64,000 bases of DNA, taken from positions 1 to 64,000 of the forward strand of contig NZ_VIGH01000010.1 of NCBI RefSeq assembly GCF_006704125.1, written 5' to 3'. The notes under the pieces were generated by a model. The model worked only from the letters and a program-made list of their open reading frames with translations, ran no database searches and had not been told where the DNA came from. This DNA comes from Rhodococcus spelaei. GTDB lineage: Bacteria > Actinomycetota > Actinomycetes > Mycobacteriales > Mycobacteriaceae. Both the position numbers and the translations under genes were made by a program. Of the stretch, positions 10,903 through 22,664 are shown one piece after another; the stretch's first letter is position 1; each line of letters opens with the position of its first letter.

Positions 10903-12108
10903 CTACCGACGACCGTCGCCGCTGCGCCCGCGGACCTGCTGGACGCGCAGGGAGGGGACCGCGGTGACGACCAGCGCGAACACCAACCCGCCCGCGACCA
11001 GCAGCACCACCAGCCGTCGGTCCAGCAGCGCCGTCCCGACCGCTCCGAAGGCGAGCACTCCGACCCACAAGTAGATGAGCAGCACCACGCGTCGGTGCGA
11101 GTGACCGATCTCGAGCAGCCGGTGGTGCAGGTGCATCTTGTCGGGGGCGAAGGGACTGCGCCCGGCCATGGTCCGGCGCACCACCGCGAGCAGCAGGTCG
11201 AGGATCGGGATGAACATCACCGCGCCGACCAGCAGCAGCGGAGACAGCAGTCCGAGCATGTCGCGGGATCCGTACGCGTTGAGCGGGATCCGACCCGACG
11301 CGCTCGTCGAGATCGCGGCGAGCATCAGACCGATCAGCATCGACCCCGAGTCCCCCATGAAGATCCGGGCGGGCTGGAAGTTGTGCGGCAGGAACCCGAG
11401 ACAGGCACCGGCGAGTGCGGCGGCGAGCATGGCGGGCGGGTAGGCGCTGACGTCGCCGCCCTGCTCGTGCAGAAGTCCGACCGAGAACACGCAGATCGCA
11501 ACGGACGCGATCAGCCCGAGGCCGGCCGCCAGTCCGTCGAGGCCGTCGACGAAGTTCATCGCGTTGATCATCACCACCGCGACGAGCACGGTGAACAGGC
11601 CGCCCTGTAGCTGGTCGAGCACCACGGTGGTGCCGCCCCCGAACGGGACGTACAGCACGAGCCAGCTCACGCCCATCACGACCATCACCCCTGCCGCGGT
11701 GACCTGGCCGACGAACTTGGTGAGCGCGTCGAGGCCCCAGCGATCGTCGACGACGCCGACCACGACGATCACGAGGCCGGCGATCAGTGCCGCCGGAATG
11801 TCCTTGGTGTGGTACTCGAATCCCCTGGTCAGCGCCGGCAGTTGCTGCGCGAACAGGAGTGCGGCGACGAACCCCAGGTACATCCCGATGCCGCCGAGGC
11901 GCGGGGTCGGTTCGACGTGCACGTCACGGTCGCGGGGTACCGCCACCGCCCCGAACTTGATCGCGAACAACCGCACCCCGCCGGTCGCCAGGAAGGTGAC
12001 GACCGCCGCGGTGAACAGGACCAGCAGGAGCTCCCGCAACGGCACGCCCGCGCCGCGACTCACCTGAGCGTCCGAGGCCGCGAGAAGCGCGGCGTGGGCA
12101 GCGATCAC
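10903..12108 (-). CDS. wecA: Undecaprenyl/decaprenyl-phosphate GlcNAc-1-phosphate transferase (MraY/WecA family)
   Basis: 401-aa polytopic membrane enzyme that moves GlcNAc-1-P from UDP-GlcNAc to the polyprenyl phosphate carrier, the first step of the arabinogalactan linker in mycolata. Eleven or so membrane helices are visible. Landmarks are the Asp-rich VGVVDDRWGLDALTKF loop, the catalytic INAMNFVDGLDGLAAG segment, FMGDSGSMLIG, and the HLHHRLLEIGHSHRR loop characteristic of WecA rather than MraY. The GTG at 12108 is the first start that keeps the first helix intact. It lies between tsaC and atpI in one transcription unit. Confidence 0.93.
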   Translation of the reverse strand: MIAAHAALLAASDAQVSRGAGVPLRELLLVLFTAAVVTFLATGGVRLFAIKFGAVAVPRDRDVHVEPTPRLGGIGMYLGFVAALLFAQQLPALTRGFEYHTKDIPAALIAGLVIVVVGVVDDRWGLDALTKFVGQVTAAGVMVVMGVSWLVLYVPFGGGTTVVLDQLQGGLFTVLVAVVMINAMNFVDGLDGLAAGLGLIASVAICVFSVGLLHEQGGDVSAYPPAMLAAALAGACLGFLPHNFQPARIFMGDSGSMLIGLMLAAISTSASGRIPLNAYGSRDMLGLLSPLLLVGAVMFIPILDLLLAVVRRTMAGRSPFAPDKMHLHHRLLEIGHSHRRVVLLIYLWVGVLAFGAVGTALLDRRLVVLLVAGGLVFALVVTAVPSLRVQQVRGRSGDGRR

Positions 12109-12166
12109 GTCGCTGACGGTACCGGCGTCGTGCCGGCCTCTCCGTCGATCGCCATCCCTGCACTCG

Positions 12167-12835
12167 TCATCCCTGCGCTCCGCCCCCGAGCAGGCTCTCG
12201 GCCGTCACCCCGAGCACCTCGGCGACCGCAGCGGCCGGGACCGCCCCCTCCCGGAGGATGCGCGGCTGATCGGCGGTCAGGTCCACGATCGTGGACGCTA
12301 CGGCGTGATCGGCGGGACCGCCGTCGAGGTAGACGCTCGCCGCGCCACCGAGCTGGTCCCGCGCCTCCTCCACCGTGGTCGCCGGCGGCTGGCCCGAGAT
12401 GTTGGCGCTGGAGACGGCGAGCGGGCCGACCTCACGGAGCAGCTCGAGCGCGACCGGGTGCAAAGGCATGCGCAGCATCACGGTCCCCCGGGTGTCACCG
12501 AGGTCCCAGGCGAGCGAAGGTGCCTGCTGCACAACCAGACTCAGTCCACCGGGCCAGAAGGCACGGATCAGCTCGCGCGCCTGCGGACGGACCGTGAACA
12601 CCAGTCCGTCGATCGTGTTCCAGGAGCCGACCAGGACCGGTACCGGCATGTCCCGCCCGCGCCCCTTGGCGCGCAGCAGGCTCGTGACGGCCTCACCGTC
12701 GAAGGCGTTGGCGGCCAGTCCGTACAGCGTGTCGGTGGGGACGACCACCAGGCGTCCGGCCTTGAGTGCGTTGGTGGCGGCCGAGATTCCCGCCGCGCGC
12801 GTATCGGGTTCTCCGCAGTCGTAGACAATGCTCAC
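12167..12835 (-). CDS. tsaC: L-threonylcarbamoyladenylate synthase (YrdC/Sua5 domain)
   Basis: 222-aa enzyme making threonylcarbamoyl-AMP for the t6A37 modification of ANN-decoding tRNAs. The YrdC fold is complete: VVVPTDTLYGLAANAF, RAKGRGRDMPVPVLV (the KRP-type loop), FWPGGLSLVV, and the SSANISGQPPATT signature. It lacks the extra C-terminal Sua5 domain. The neighbours prfA-prmC-tsaC form a translation-related string conserved in actinobacteria. Confidence 0.94.
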   Translation of the reverse strand: MSIVYDCGEPDTRAAGISAATNALKAGRLVVVPTDTLYGLAANAFDGEAVTSLLRAKGRGRDMPVPVLVGSWNTIDGLVFTVRPQARELIRAFWPGGLSLVVQQAPSLAWDLGDTRGTVMLRMPLHPVALELLREVGPLAVSSANISGQPPATTVEEARDQLGGAASVYLDGGPADHAVASTIVDLTADQPRILREGAVPAAAVAEVLGVTAESLLGGGAQG

Positions 12836-12881
12836 CCCGCCATCCTTTCACCCTGGCGATTCCGATCGCTGCGCAGGCACC

Positions 12882-13781
12882 TCAAGCGCGACGCGCCGCC
12901 TCGGCCTCGGTGGCGACCCGTCGAGCCACCACGAAGCGCGGCTTGCCCGCGAGGTCGGGGTGTTCGGCAACCTCGCCGAACACCCGACGTTCGCGGAGCA
13001 ACGCGGCGACCTGGCCACCGTTCGTGTCGTCGTGTTCGATCGCCAGCGCGCCGCCGATCTTCAGCCAGCGGGCGATGTTCGACACCATCGGGGTGATGAC
13101 GGACAGGCCGTCCGGTCCGCCGAACAGTGCGACCGCCGGATCGTGTTCGGCGACCTCGCGGTCGAGTTCGGCTCCCTCCGGGATGTAGGGCGGGTTCGAC
13201 ACCACCAGGTCGACCCGGCCCTCGAGGTCCGTGAGCAGAGCCCGGTCGGTGACGTCGCCCTGGTACAGGGTTATCGCGGTGTCGCCGTCGAGGGCACGCG
13301 TGTCGGCATTGCGACGGGCCCACGACAACGCCTTCGGGTCGAGTTCGACCGCGTGGACGTCGGCGTCGGGGCGAGCGTGCGCGACGGCGAGGGCGAGGGC
13401 TCCGGACCCGGTGCACAGGTCCAGTACGACCGGCGGTCGGGCGGGGCAGTCTTCGAGCACCGCGATCGCCCAGGCGAGCAGCAGTTCGGTCTCGGGGCGC
13501 GGCACGAACACCCCGGGTCCCACCTCGACGTCGATCTCACCCATCGAGGAGACGCCGGTGATGTGCTGCAGCGGGATTCGCTGGGCCCGCCGCGCGACCA
13601 ACCCGCGGTAGGTCTCGATGACCTCGGGATCCACGAGCGGCACGAGGCCGAGCCGGGTGCGCTCCACGCCGACCACGTGGGCGGCGAGCAGTTCGGCGTC
13701 CGTACGCGGGCTGTTCACACCGGCCTCCTCGAGAAGACGGGTAGCTTCGAGGATCGCTAGGCGCAGCGGTTGTCGGCTCAC
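12882..13781 (-). CDS. prmC: Release factor glutamine N5-methyltransferase
   Basis: 299-aa SAM-dependent enzyme that methylates the Gln of the GGQ motif in release factors. The N-terminal helical domain is followed by the SAM site (VVLDLCTGSGALALA) and the diagnostic NPPY motif (VVSNPPYIPEGAELD). The GTG at 13781 (MSRQPLRLAILEATRLL) is preferred; a second GTG at 13811 adds only a low-complexity lead. It lies directly after its substrate gene prfA. Confidence 0.95.
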   Translation of the reverse strand: MSRQPLRLAILEATRLLEEAGVNSPRTDAELLAAHVVGVERTRLGLVPLVDPEVIETYRGLVARRAQRIPLQHITGVSSMGEIDVEVGPGVFVPRPETELLLAWAIAVLEDCPARPPVVLDLCTGSGALALAVAHARPDADVHAVELDPKALSWARRNADTRALDGDTAITLYQGDVTDRALLTDLEGRVDLVVSNPPYIPEGAELDREVAEHDPAVALFGGPDGLSVITPMVSNIARWLKIGGALAIEHDDTNGGQVAALLRERRVFGEVAEHPDLAGKPRFVVARRVATEAEAARRA

Positions 13782-13881
13782 GCCGTTCAGCCTGCCACGC
13801 GCCGCCGACACAGTTGCCGCGACGCGGCGGCAACGCCGGTGTGCCGTCGGCTACTCGGACCCGGCGCGAGCTCGCAGAGGC

Positions 13882-14961
13882 TCACTCGGCTGCGAGGCGC
13901 GCCTCGCGGTCGGACTTGCCGAGCGCGTCGAGCAGGGCGTCCATGTCCCCGTCCAACACCGCGTCGAGGTTGTGCGCCTTGAACCCGATCCGGTGATCGG
14001 TGATCCGGTTCTCGGGGAAGTTGTAGGTGCGGATGCGCTCCGAGCGGTCCACGGTGCGCACCTGACTCTGCCGTCCGGCCGAGGCCTCGGCGTCCGCAGC
14101 CTCCTCCGCCGCCGCCTGCAGCCGCGCCGCGAGCACCTGCATCGCACGGGCCTTGTTCTGCAGCTGCGACCGCTCGTTCTGACAGGTGACGACGATGCCG
14201 GTGGGCAGGTGCGTGATCCGCACGGCGGAGTCGGTGGTGTTGACTCCCTGACCGCCCTTGCCGGACGAGCGGTACACGTCGATGCGCAGATCGGTCTCGT
14301 CGATCTGCACCTCCTCGACCTCCTCGGGCTCGGGGTAGATCAGCACCCCGGCCGCGGAGGTGTGCACGCGGCCCTGCGACTCGGTCACCGGCACGCGCTG
14401 CACGCGATGCACGCCGCCCTCGAACTTCAGCCGCGCCCACACGCCGTCGCGGACGTCGCCCTTCGACTTGATCGAGATGGTCGCGTCCTTGTATCCACCG
14501 AGGTCCGAGATGGTGGCGTCGAGAACCTCGACCCGCCAACCGTGCCGCTCCGCGTAGCGCACGTACATCCGGGCCAGATCGGACGCGAACAGGGCCGACT
14601 CCTCGCCGCCCTCCCCCGACTTCACCTCGAGCACCACGTCGTCGCCGTCGTGCGGGTCGCGCGGTGCGAGCAGATCGGTCAGTGCGACGTCCAGTTCGGC
14701 CACCACGGCCTCGAGGTCGGGCAGTTCGGCGGCGAAGCTCGCGTCGTCGGCAGCCAGTTCACGCGCGGCCTCGAGGTCCTCCTGCGCGGACTGCAGCTTG
14801 GTGTAGGTCGCCATGATCGGCGCGAGCTCGGCGAACCGCTTGCCGACCCTGCGCGCGGCGGCGGGGTCGTTGTGCAGCGCCGGGTCGGACAGCTGGAGTT
14901 CGAGGCCGGCGTGCTCGGCCAGGATGTCGTCGATCGCCGACGGCTGGGTGGTGCCCGCCAT
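13882..14961 (-). CDS. prfA: Peptide chain release factor 1
   Basis: 359-aa factor that terminates translation at UAA and UAG. The peptidyl-hydrolysis motif GGQ is at residues 236-238 in [14 protein letters not shown]. The anticodon-like tripeptide is PVT (191-193), which marks RF1 rather than RF2. Length is standard. It lies downstream of rpmE, separated by a strong terminator, and upstream of prmC. Confidence 0.97.
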   Translation of the reverse strand: MAGTTQPSAIDDILAEHAGLELQLSDPALHNDPAAARRVGKRFAELAPIMATYTKLQSAQEDLEAARELAADDASFAAELPDLEAVVAELDVALTDLLAPRDPHDGDDVVLEVKSGEGGEESALFASDLARMYVRYAERHGWRVEVLDATISDLGGYKDATISIKSKGDVRDGVWARLKFEGGVHRVQRVPVTESQGRVHTSAAGVLIYPEPEEVEEVQIDETDLRIDVYRSSGKGGQGVNTTDSAVRITHLPTGIVVTCQNERSQLQNKARAMQVLAARLQAAAEEAADAEASAGRQSQVRTVDRSERIRTYNFPENRITDHRIGFKAHNLDAVLDGDMDALLDALGKSDREARLAAE

Positions 14962-15051
14962 GGTGTGCTCCCTACGCGGTGCGGTGGCCGGGGCGAGGCC
15001 CGTCCTGATCTGTAGTAACGGGATTCAGCCCGCTGGGAAAGGTACAAAAAA

Positions 15052-15092
15052 GCCGACGCCCGGCCTGCAAGGAACACAGGACGGGCGTCGGC
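15052..15092 (-). terminator. rpmE terminator
   Basis: 11-bp stem (15052-15062 with 15082-15092) followed on the minus strand by TTTTTT (15051-15046), a textbook intrinsic terminator 7 nt past the rpmE stop. prfA must then be served by read-through or its own promoter in the 90 nt before 14961. Confidence 0.9.
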
Positions 15093-15099
15093 GGTACAG

Positions 15100-15333
15100 C
15101 TAGCTGTCGGCGTCGGCCTTCTTGCCGGCGCGCTTGCCGTAACGAGCCTCGAAGCGGGCAACGCGTCCGCCGGTGTCGAGGATCTTCTGCTTGCCGGTGT
15201 AGAACGGGTGGCACTGCGAGCAGACCTCGACGTTGATCCGTCCGGACTCCTTGGTGCTGTGGGTCTCGAACGTGTTCCCGCAACCGCAGACGACGGTGGT
15301 CGCCACGTACGTGGGGTGAATTCCTGCCTTCAT
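15100..15333 (-). CDS. rpmE: 50S ribosomal protein L31, zinc-binding form
   Basis: 77-aa ribosomal protein. The zinc ligands C16, C18, C38 and C41 are all present (CGCGNTF and [14 protein letters not shown]), so this is the C+ form that predominates under zinc-replete conditions. The longer basic tail [12 protein letters not shown] is typical of actinobacteria. The 146 nt upstream probably contain its promoter; I see no Zur-like palindrome there. Confidence 0.97.
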   Translation of the reverse strand: MKAGIHPTYVATTVVCGCGNTFETHSTKESGRINVEVCSQCHPFYTGKQKILDTGGRVARFEARYGKRAGKKADADS

Positions 15334-15479
15334 GGTGTCCCTTTCAGTGGTCGCCGGGTCGCCTTCGACTGTCGAAGCCGTGAACCGGAACCGGACATGG
15401 TTGTACTTGCACGCGGCGAATGCCTGATGCGCGATGTTTCATTCTGCCAGAGGCCTCGCACGTTCTCCTAAACGACCCC

Positions 15480-15518
15480 GGGCCGGGTTCTGTTCCCGCG
15501 AAGGAACAGGCCCGGCCC
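15480..15518. terminator. rho-rpmE intergenic hairpin
   Basis: GGGCCGGG...CCCGGCCC with an inner CTGTTCC/GGAACAG stem forms a very stable hairpin 19 nt past the rho stop. No U-run follows on the minus strand, so it may act as an RNA 3' end or a non-canonical terminator. Confidence 0.6.
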
Positions 15519-15537
15519 GAGATCGTGAGGATGCCGA

Positions 15538-17520
15538 CTAGTCGTTGTCGCCCATCGCACCCGGTGCGGTCTTGGAGACCTCCATCAGGAACTCGACATT
15601 GCTCTTCGACTTCTTGAGTCGATTGACGAGGAGGTCGATGGCCTGGTGGGTATCGAGTGCCGAGAGCACGCGGCGCAGCTTGTGCACGACCGCGAACTCG
15701 TCCGGACTCATCAACAGTTCGTCCTTGCGGGTGCTGGACATGTTGACGTCGACCGCGGGGAACACCCGACGCTCGGCGATCTTGCGGTCGAGCTTGAGCT
15801 CCGCATTGCCGGTGCCCTTGAACTCCTCGAAGATCACGGTGTCGCCGGTGGAGCCGGTCTCGACCAGCGCGGAGGCGATGATCGTGAGCGAGCCACCGTT
15901 CTCGATGTTGCGCGCAGCACCGAGGAAGCGCTTCGGCGGGTACAGAGCGGTCGAGTCGACGCCGCCGGAGAGGATGCGTCCCGACGCGGGCGACGAGTTG
16001 TTGTACGCGCGTCCCAGTCGAGTGATCGAGTCCAGCAGGACCACCACGTCCCGACCGTTCTCGACCAACCGCTTGGCCCGCTCGATCGCGAGCTCGGCAA
16101 CCGAGGTGTGGTCTGACGGCGGGCGGTCGAAGGTCGAGGCGATGACCTCACCCTTCACCGAGCGCTGCATGTCGGTGACCTCTTCCGGTCGCTCGTCGAC
16201 CAGAACCACCATCAGGTAGCACTCGGGATTGTTGGTGGCGATCGCGTTCGCGATGTCCTGAATCACCGTCGTCTTACCCGCCTTCGGGGGCGAGACGATC
16301 AACGCGCGCTGACCCTTACCGATCGGCATGACCAGATCGATGACGCGGGTGGAGATGATGTTCGGCGTCGTCTCGAGCCGCAGCCGCTGGTTGGGGTACA
16401 GCGGAGTGAGCTTGCCGAACTCGGGGCGACGCTTGGCCGCCTCGATGTCGCCGCCGTTGACGGTGTCGATGCGCACCAGCGGGTTGAACTTCTGACGCTG
16501 GTTGCCTGCGCCGGCCGACTCGCCCTCGCGGGGCACCCGGACCGCGCCGGTGATGGCGTCGCCGCGACGAAGGCCGTTCTTGCGGATCAGGTTCATCGAC
16601 ACGTAGACGTCGTTCGGGCCGGCCAGGTAGCCGGAGGTCCGCACGAAGGCGTAGTTGTCGAGGACGTCGAGGATGCCGGCGACCGGCTGCAGGACGTCGT
16701 CCTCGCGGATCTCCGGCTCGCGCTCGTTGCCGCCGCCCTCGCCGCGGTCACGTCCACGACGACGCTCGCGGAACCGACGGCCGCGACGGCCGCGGCCGTC
16801 GCCCTCGTCCTCGCTGCGGTTGTCGCGACCCTCGCCGCGCGGACCGTTGTTCCCCTGGTTGCGGTCGCCCTGGTTACGGTCACCCTGGTTGCGGTCACCC
16901 TGGTTGCGGTCCCGGCGATTGCGGTCACCGCCCTGTTCCTGGCGACCCTGTTCCTGGCGACCGCCCTGACGCTCGGTGGTCTGCTCGCCGGCCGGCGCGG
17001 CGGTCTCCGCCTGCTCGACGGAGCCCGCGGCCCGGGTTGCGCCGCGACGCTGCCTGCCGCGACGACCGGACTGCTCACCGTCACCGGACTGCTCCGAATC
17101 GGTACGGGTCTGGTCGGCCGCGGGACGGCTCGCCTCGGCTTCGGCCGGCGCGGATGCCGGTTGCGCAGTGCGGGTCTCGGCGACGGGCGTGGTCGCTGCC
17201 GGCGCGACGGTAGCGGGCGCCTGGGCCTTCGGCGCCTTGCTCGGCGCCGCGGCACCGCCGCCCTGACGCTCCTTGATGGCGGCGATCAGGTCGCCCTTGC
17301 GCATACCGGAAGTGCCCTTGATACCCAGCTCGCCGGCGAGTCCGCGCAGCTCGGCGAGGACCATGCCGGACAGTCCGGAGCCGCGGCGCGCATCGGCACG
17401 CTTGGTCGCGGCAGCAACGGCCGGAGCCGAGTCTGAAGATTGTGAACCGCTGACCTGGCTCGTCGCGGTGGAAACCGCAGTATCGAGTACAGGAGTGGCG
17501 ATCAGGTCCGTATCGGTCAC
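15538..17520 (-). CDS. rho: Transcription termination factor Rho with long N-terminal insertion
   Basis: 660-aa hexameric RNA helicase. The layout is Rho-N SAP-like helices (about residues 50-85), then a roughly 180-residue acidic/basic low-complexity insert rich in Arg, Asp, Asn and Gln. The RNA-binding cold-shock-like domain (DVLQPVAGILDVLDNYAF) and the ATPase core with P-loop PPKAGKTT follow. The core ends in the LIDLLVNRLKKSKSN type C-terminus. Large inserts of this kind are known in actinobacterial Rho and bind RNA. GTG start with AAAGGA 8 nt upstream. The insert is encoded by two short tandem repeats listed separately. Confidence 0.97.
   Translation of the reverse strand: MTDTDLIATPVLDTAVSTATSQVSGSQSSDSAPAVAAATKRADARRGSGLSGMVLAELRGLAGELGIKGTSGMRKGDLIAAIKERQGGGAAAPSKAPKAQAPATVAPAATTPVAETRTAQPASAPAEAEASRPAADQTRTDSEQSGDGEQSGRRGRQRRGATRAAGSVEQAETAAPAGEQTTERQGGRQEQGRQEQGGDRNRRDRNQGDRNQGDRNQGDRNQGNNGPRGEGRDNRSEDEGDGRGRRGRRFRERRRGRDRGEGGGNEREPEIREDDVLQPVAGILDVLDNYAFVRTSGYLAGPNDVYVSMNLIRKNGLRRGDAITGAVRVPREGESAGAGNQRQKFNPLVRIDTVNGGDIEAAKRRPEFGKLTPLYPNQRLRLETTPNIISTRVIDLVMPIGKGQRALIVSPPKAGKTTVIQDIANAIATNNPECYLMVVLVDERPEEVTDMQRSVKGEVIASTFDRPPSDHTSVAELAIERAKRLVENGRDVVVLLDSITRLGRAYNNSSPASGRILSGGVDSTALYPPKRFLGAARNIENGGSLTIIASALVETGSTGDTVIFEEFKGTGNAELKLDRKIAERRVFPAVDVNMSSTRKDELLMSPDEFAVVHKLRRVLSALDTHQAIDLLVNRLKKSKSNVEFLMEVSKTAPGAMGDND
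16854..16961. repeat. 15-bp tandem repeats inside rho
   Basis: Four consecutive 15-bp units (16854-16913) encode the repeated pentapeptide GDRNQ. Two further 15-bp units (16932-16961) encode RQEQG. Units differ by one or two bases. Being in-frame multiples, their copy number could vary without frameshifting rho. Confidence 0.9.
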
Positions 17521-17885
17521 GGAGATCCTTTCCTTCCCTCGCTCGCGCGGCGCAAAGTCGAGGGTTCGTCCCGCAGCTCAATGGATGAACTCGGATGTGC
17601 CGGACATGTTTCGAGAATGTCGGGCCGTCCACCCCACGTGGCCTGACAAGCAGGAACGTTCCGAAACCGACACCGCAGAAGTTTCGCGAGAGGTTCGGGC
17701 CAGGAACTGATACTCCGAGGATCGACGCTTCCGCGATACGGAAGCTCCGGAATTCTGGAGTGATTGCCCTGGTAGAGCACCGGCGACTGACACGCACGAT
17801 GGGCGGACGCCCTCAGGATAGCCGTGAACCCGGTTCGCGGCAAGAACCGACCCCCCGGTGTGCCGCGCACCACCCGCGACCGACG
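17521..17885 (-). promoter_or_regulatory. rho leader / thrB-rho intergenic region
   Basis: 365 nt without a credible gene. It contains a perfect 7-bp stem GCTTCCG/CGGAAGC (17727-17745) and a weaker CGGTTC/GAACCG hairpin (17831-17849) 37 nt past the thrB stop. The long leader before rho would allow autoregulation by Rho-dependent attenuation as in other bacteria, but no specific element can be named from sequence. Confidence 0.45.
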
Positions 17886-19930
<2,045 letters not shown>

Positions 19931-19938
<8 letters not shown>

Positions 19939-21244
19939 TGGAACCTTCCAATCGGAGAACGCTGGTGACTGCGGTGACGAAGTCGAGTTTGGCTAGGGCG
20001 GCAACGGTTTCCGAGAGGTCCTCGTCGCGCGCCCAGTGGGTGACGACGATCAGCCGGGCGCCGTCGCCGGCCCCCTCCTGCCGCACCGTGGAGATGCTGA
20101 CGTCATGCTTGGCGAACTCCGCGGCGACCGCCGAGAGCACCCCGGCACGATCTGCGACCTCCATGTTGACGTAGTAGCGCGTGGGGATGTCGCCGATGGG
20201 CGCGATCGCGAGGTCCGCGTACTTCGACTCGCGCGGTCCACGTCCGCCGTGCACCTTGTTGCGGGCGGCCATCACGAGATCGCCCATCACCGCGGACGCG
20301 GTGGGCGCGCCGCCCGCGCCCTGGCCGTAGAACATCAGCCGGCCCGCGGCCTCGGCCTCGACGACGACCGCGTTGAACGCGCCGTTGACGGAGGCCAGCG
20401 GGTGCTCGAGCGGCACCAGCGCCGGGTAGACGCGGGCCGAGATCCGCTCCTCGCCGGCCTCGTCGGTGAGGCGTTCGCAGATCGAGAGCAGCTTGACCGT
20501 GCAGTCGAGCGACTTCGCGGCCTCGAGGTCCGCGGAGGTGATCTTCGAGATCCCCTCGCGGTACACGTCGGCTGCGGTGACCCGGGTGTGGAACGCGATG
20601 GACGCCAGGATCGCGGCCTTCGCGGCGGCGTCGAAGCCCTCGACGTCAGCGGTCGGATCGGCCTCGGCGTAGCCGAGTCGGCCGGCCTCGGCGAGGGTGT
20701 CGGCGTAGTCGGCGCCGGTCTCGTCCATCGCCGACAGGATGAAGTTGGTGGTGCCGTTGACGATTCCCGCGACCTTGTTGACGCGGTCACCGGCGAGCGA
20801 CTGGGTCAGCGGCCGGATCACGGGGATCGCGCCGGCGACGGCCGCCTCGAAGTACAGGTCGGCCCCCTCCTTCTCGGCGGCCTCGGCGAGCTCGCCGGTG
20901 TAGTCGGCCAGCAGCGCCTTGTTCGCCGTCACCACCGACTTACCCGAATTGAGCGCGGCCAGAATGAGCTTGCGGGGCACCTCGATGCCGCCGATCACCT
21001 CGACGACGACGTCCACGTCGTCGCGCGCGACCAGCGAGTCGGCGTCGGTGGTCAGCAAGTCCGCGGGAACCCCCCGGTCGCCCTCGATCCGGCGCACCGC
21101 GATACCGCGGAGCACCAGCGGCGCACCGATCCGGGACTCGAGGTCGCGGGCGTGCTCGCGCACGATCCGGACGACCTCACTGCCCACGTTGCCGAGGCCG
21201 AGGACCGCCACACCAATGGGGGCGGCACCGTTCGGTTCAGTCAT
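19931..21244 (-). CDS. hom: Homoserine dehydrogenase
   Basis: 437-aa NAD(P)-dependent enzyme at the lysine/threonine branch. The N-terminal Rossmann motif is [12 protein letters not shown], and the catalytic region includes [14 protein letters not shown]-type sequence ([15 protein letters not shown]). A C-terminal ACT domain ([20 protein letters not shown]) indicates threonine feedback inhibition. Start ATG 21244 overlaps lysA by 8 nt. Confidence 0.97.
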
Positions 21245-22664
21245 CTTGCTGTACCTCCAAGCTGAGCAGATCTTCCACTGTTTCCCTGCGCAGGACGAGT
21301 CGGGACTCGCCGCCCCTGACCGCAACGACGGCGGGGCGGGTCAGCAGGTTGTAGCGGCTGGACATCGAGTAGCAGTATGCGCCAGTGGCCGCGACCGCGA
21401 GCAGGTCTCCGGCCCCGACGTCTTCGGGCATCCAGGCGTCCCGGATGACGATGTCACCGCTCTCGCAGTGCTTTCCCACCACGCGCGCAACGACGGCTTC
21501 TGCCTCGCTGGTCCGGGAGACCAGCCGGCAATCGTACTCGGCCTGATAGAGCGACGTCCGGATGTTGTCGCTCATTCCGCCGTCGACGCTCACGTAGCGC
21601 CGAGTTGCGTTGCCGTCCAAGCCGACATCCTTGACGGTGCCGACCTCGTACAGCGTCACCGTGCCCGGGCCGGCGATCGCCCGGCCGGGCTCGACCATGA
21701 GGGTCGGCGCGGGCAGTCCGGCGGCCGCGGACTCGGTCGCGACGATGTGGGCGAGCTTGGCGGCGAGGTCGTCGACCAGCGGCGGGTCGTCGCTCTCCAG
21801 GTAGGAGATGCCCAGTCCGCCACCGAGGTCGACGATCGAGACCTGCTCGGTCCGGTCCGGGCCGAACTCGTCGACGATCTCGCGGAGCAGACCGATGACC
21901 CGGTGCGCGGCCAGTTCGAAGCCGTCGACCTCGAAGATCTGCGATCCGATGTGACTGTGCAGTCCGACGAGACGCAGGTGCTCGGCGGCGAAGACCTTCC
22001 GCACGGCGTCCATCGCGGCGCCGCCGGAGAGGGAGAAGCCGAACTTCTGGTCCTCGTGGGCGGTCGCGATGAACTCGTGGGTGTGCGCCTCCACGCCGAC
22101 CGTGACCCGGATCAGGACGTCCTGCACCACACCGGCTTCGCGGGCGGTCGCGTCGAGCCGGTCGATCTCCTGCATCGAGTCGAGCACCACGTGCCCGACT
22201 CCCGCAGTGACTGCAGAGCGCAGTTCGGCGAGGGACTTGTTGTTGCCGTGCATGGTGATTCGCTCGGCCGGGAACCCCGCGTGCAGCGCCACCGCCAGCT
22301 CGCCGCCGGACGCCACGTCCATCGACAGTCCCTCGTCCGCCACCCAGCGGGCGATCTCGACGGACAGGAATGCCTTGGACGCGTAGTGCACCCGCTCGGC
22401 GGACCCGAAGGCACGCGCCATGTCCCGGCAACGGGACCGGAAGTCGTCCTCGTCGATCACGAACAGCGGGGTGCCGTACTGCTCGGCCAGCGCCGTGACC
22501 GGCACGCCCGCCAGGCGCACCACACCGTCGTCGCCACGGGTGGCCCCGCGCGGCCACACGGCCGCCGGCAGTGCCGTCAGTTCGGCGGGCGTCGCGGGTC
22601 GCGACGGCAGTCCGGGGGCGTGCTGGATGTCCGCGTGCCGCGGTCCGGCCGGGTGCGCGCTCAC
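21237..22664 (-). CDS. lysA: Diaminopimelate decarboxylase
   Basis: 475-aa fold-III PLP enzyme, the last step of lysine synthesis. The PLP lysine is in [20 protein letters not shown], the glycine-rich DLGGGLGI and the EPGRAIAG motif follow, and the active-site cysteine is in [13 protein letters not shown] 22664 shares a GTGA overlap with the argS stop. Confidence 0.97.
   Translation of the reverse strand: MSAHPAGPRHADIQHAPGLPSRPATPAELTALPAAVWPRGATRGDDGVVRLAGVPVTALAEQYGTPLFVIDEDDFRSRCRDMARAFGSAERVHYASKAFLSVEIARWVADEGLSMDVASGGELAVALHAGFPAERITMHGNNKSLAELRSAVTAGVGHVVLDSMQEIDRLDATAREAGVVQDVLIRVTVGVEAHTHEFIATAHEDQKFGFSLSGGAAMDAVRKVFAAEHLRLVGLHSHIGSQIFEVDGFELAAHRVIGLLREIVDEFGPDRTEQVSIVDLGGGLGISYLESDDPPLVDDLAAKLAHIVATESAAAGLPAPTLMVEPGRAIAGPGTVTLYEVGTVKDVGLDGNATRRYVSVDGGMSDNIRTSLYQAEYDCRLVSRTSEAEAVVARVVGKHCESGDIVIRDAWMPEDVGAGDLLAVAATGAYCYSMSSRYNLLTRPAVVAVRGGESRLVLRRETVEDLLSLEVQQDD

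Noticed and set aside
15334-15479. Zur box or riboswitch upstream of rpmE
   Set aside because: No palindrome resembling a Zur site and no conserved riboswitch core could be seen.
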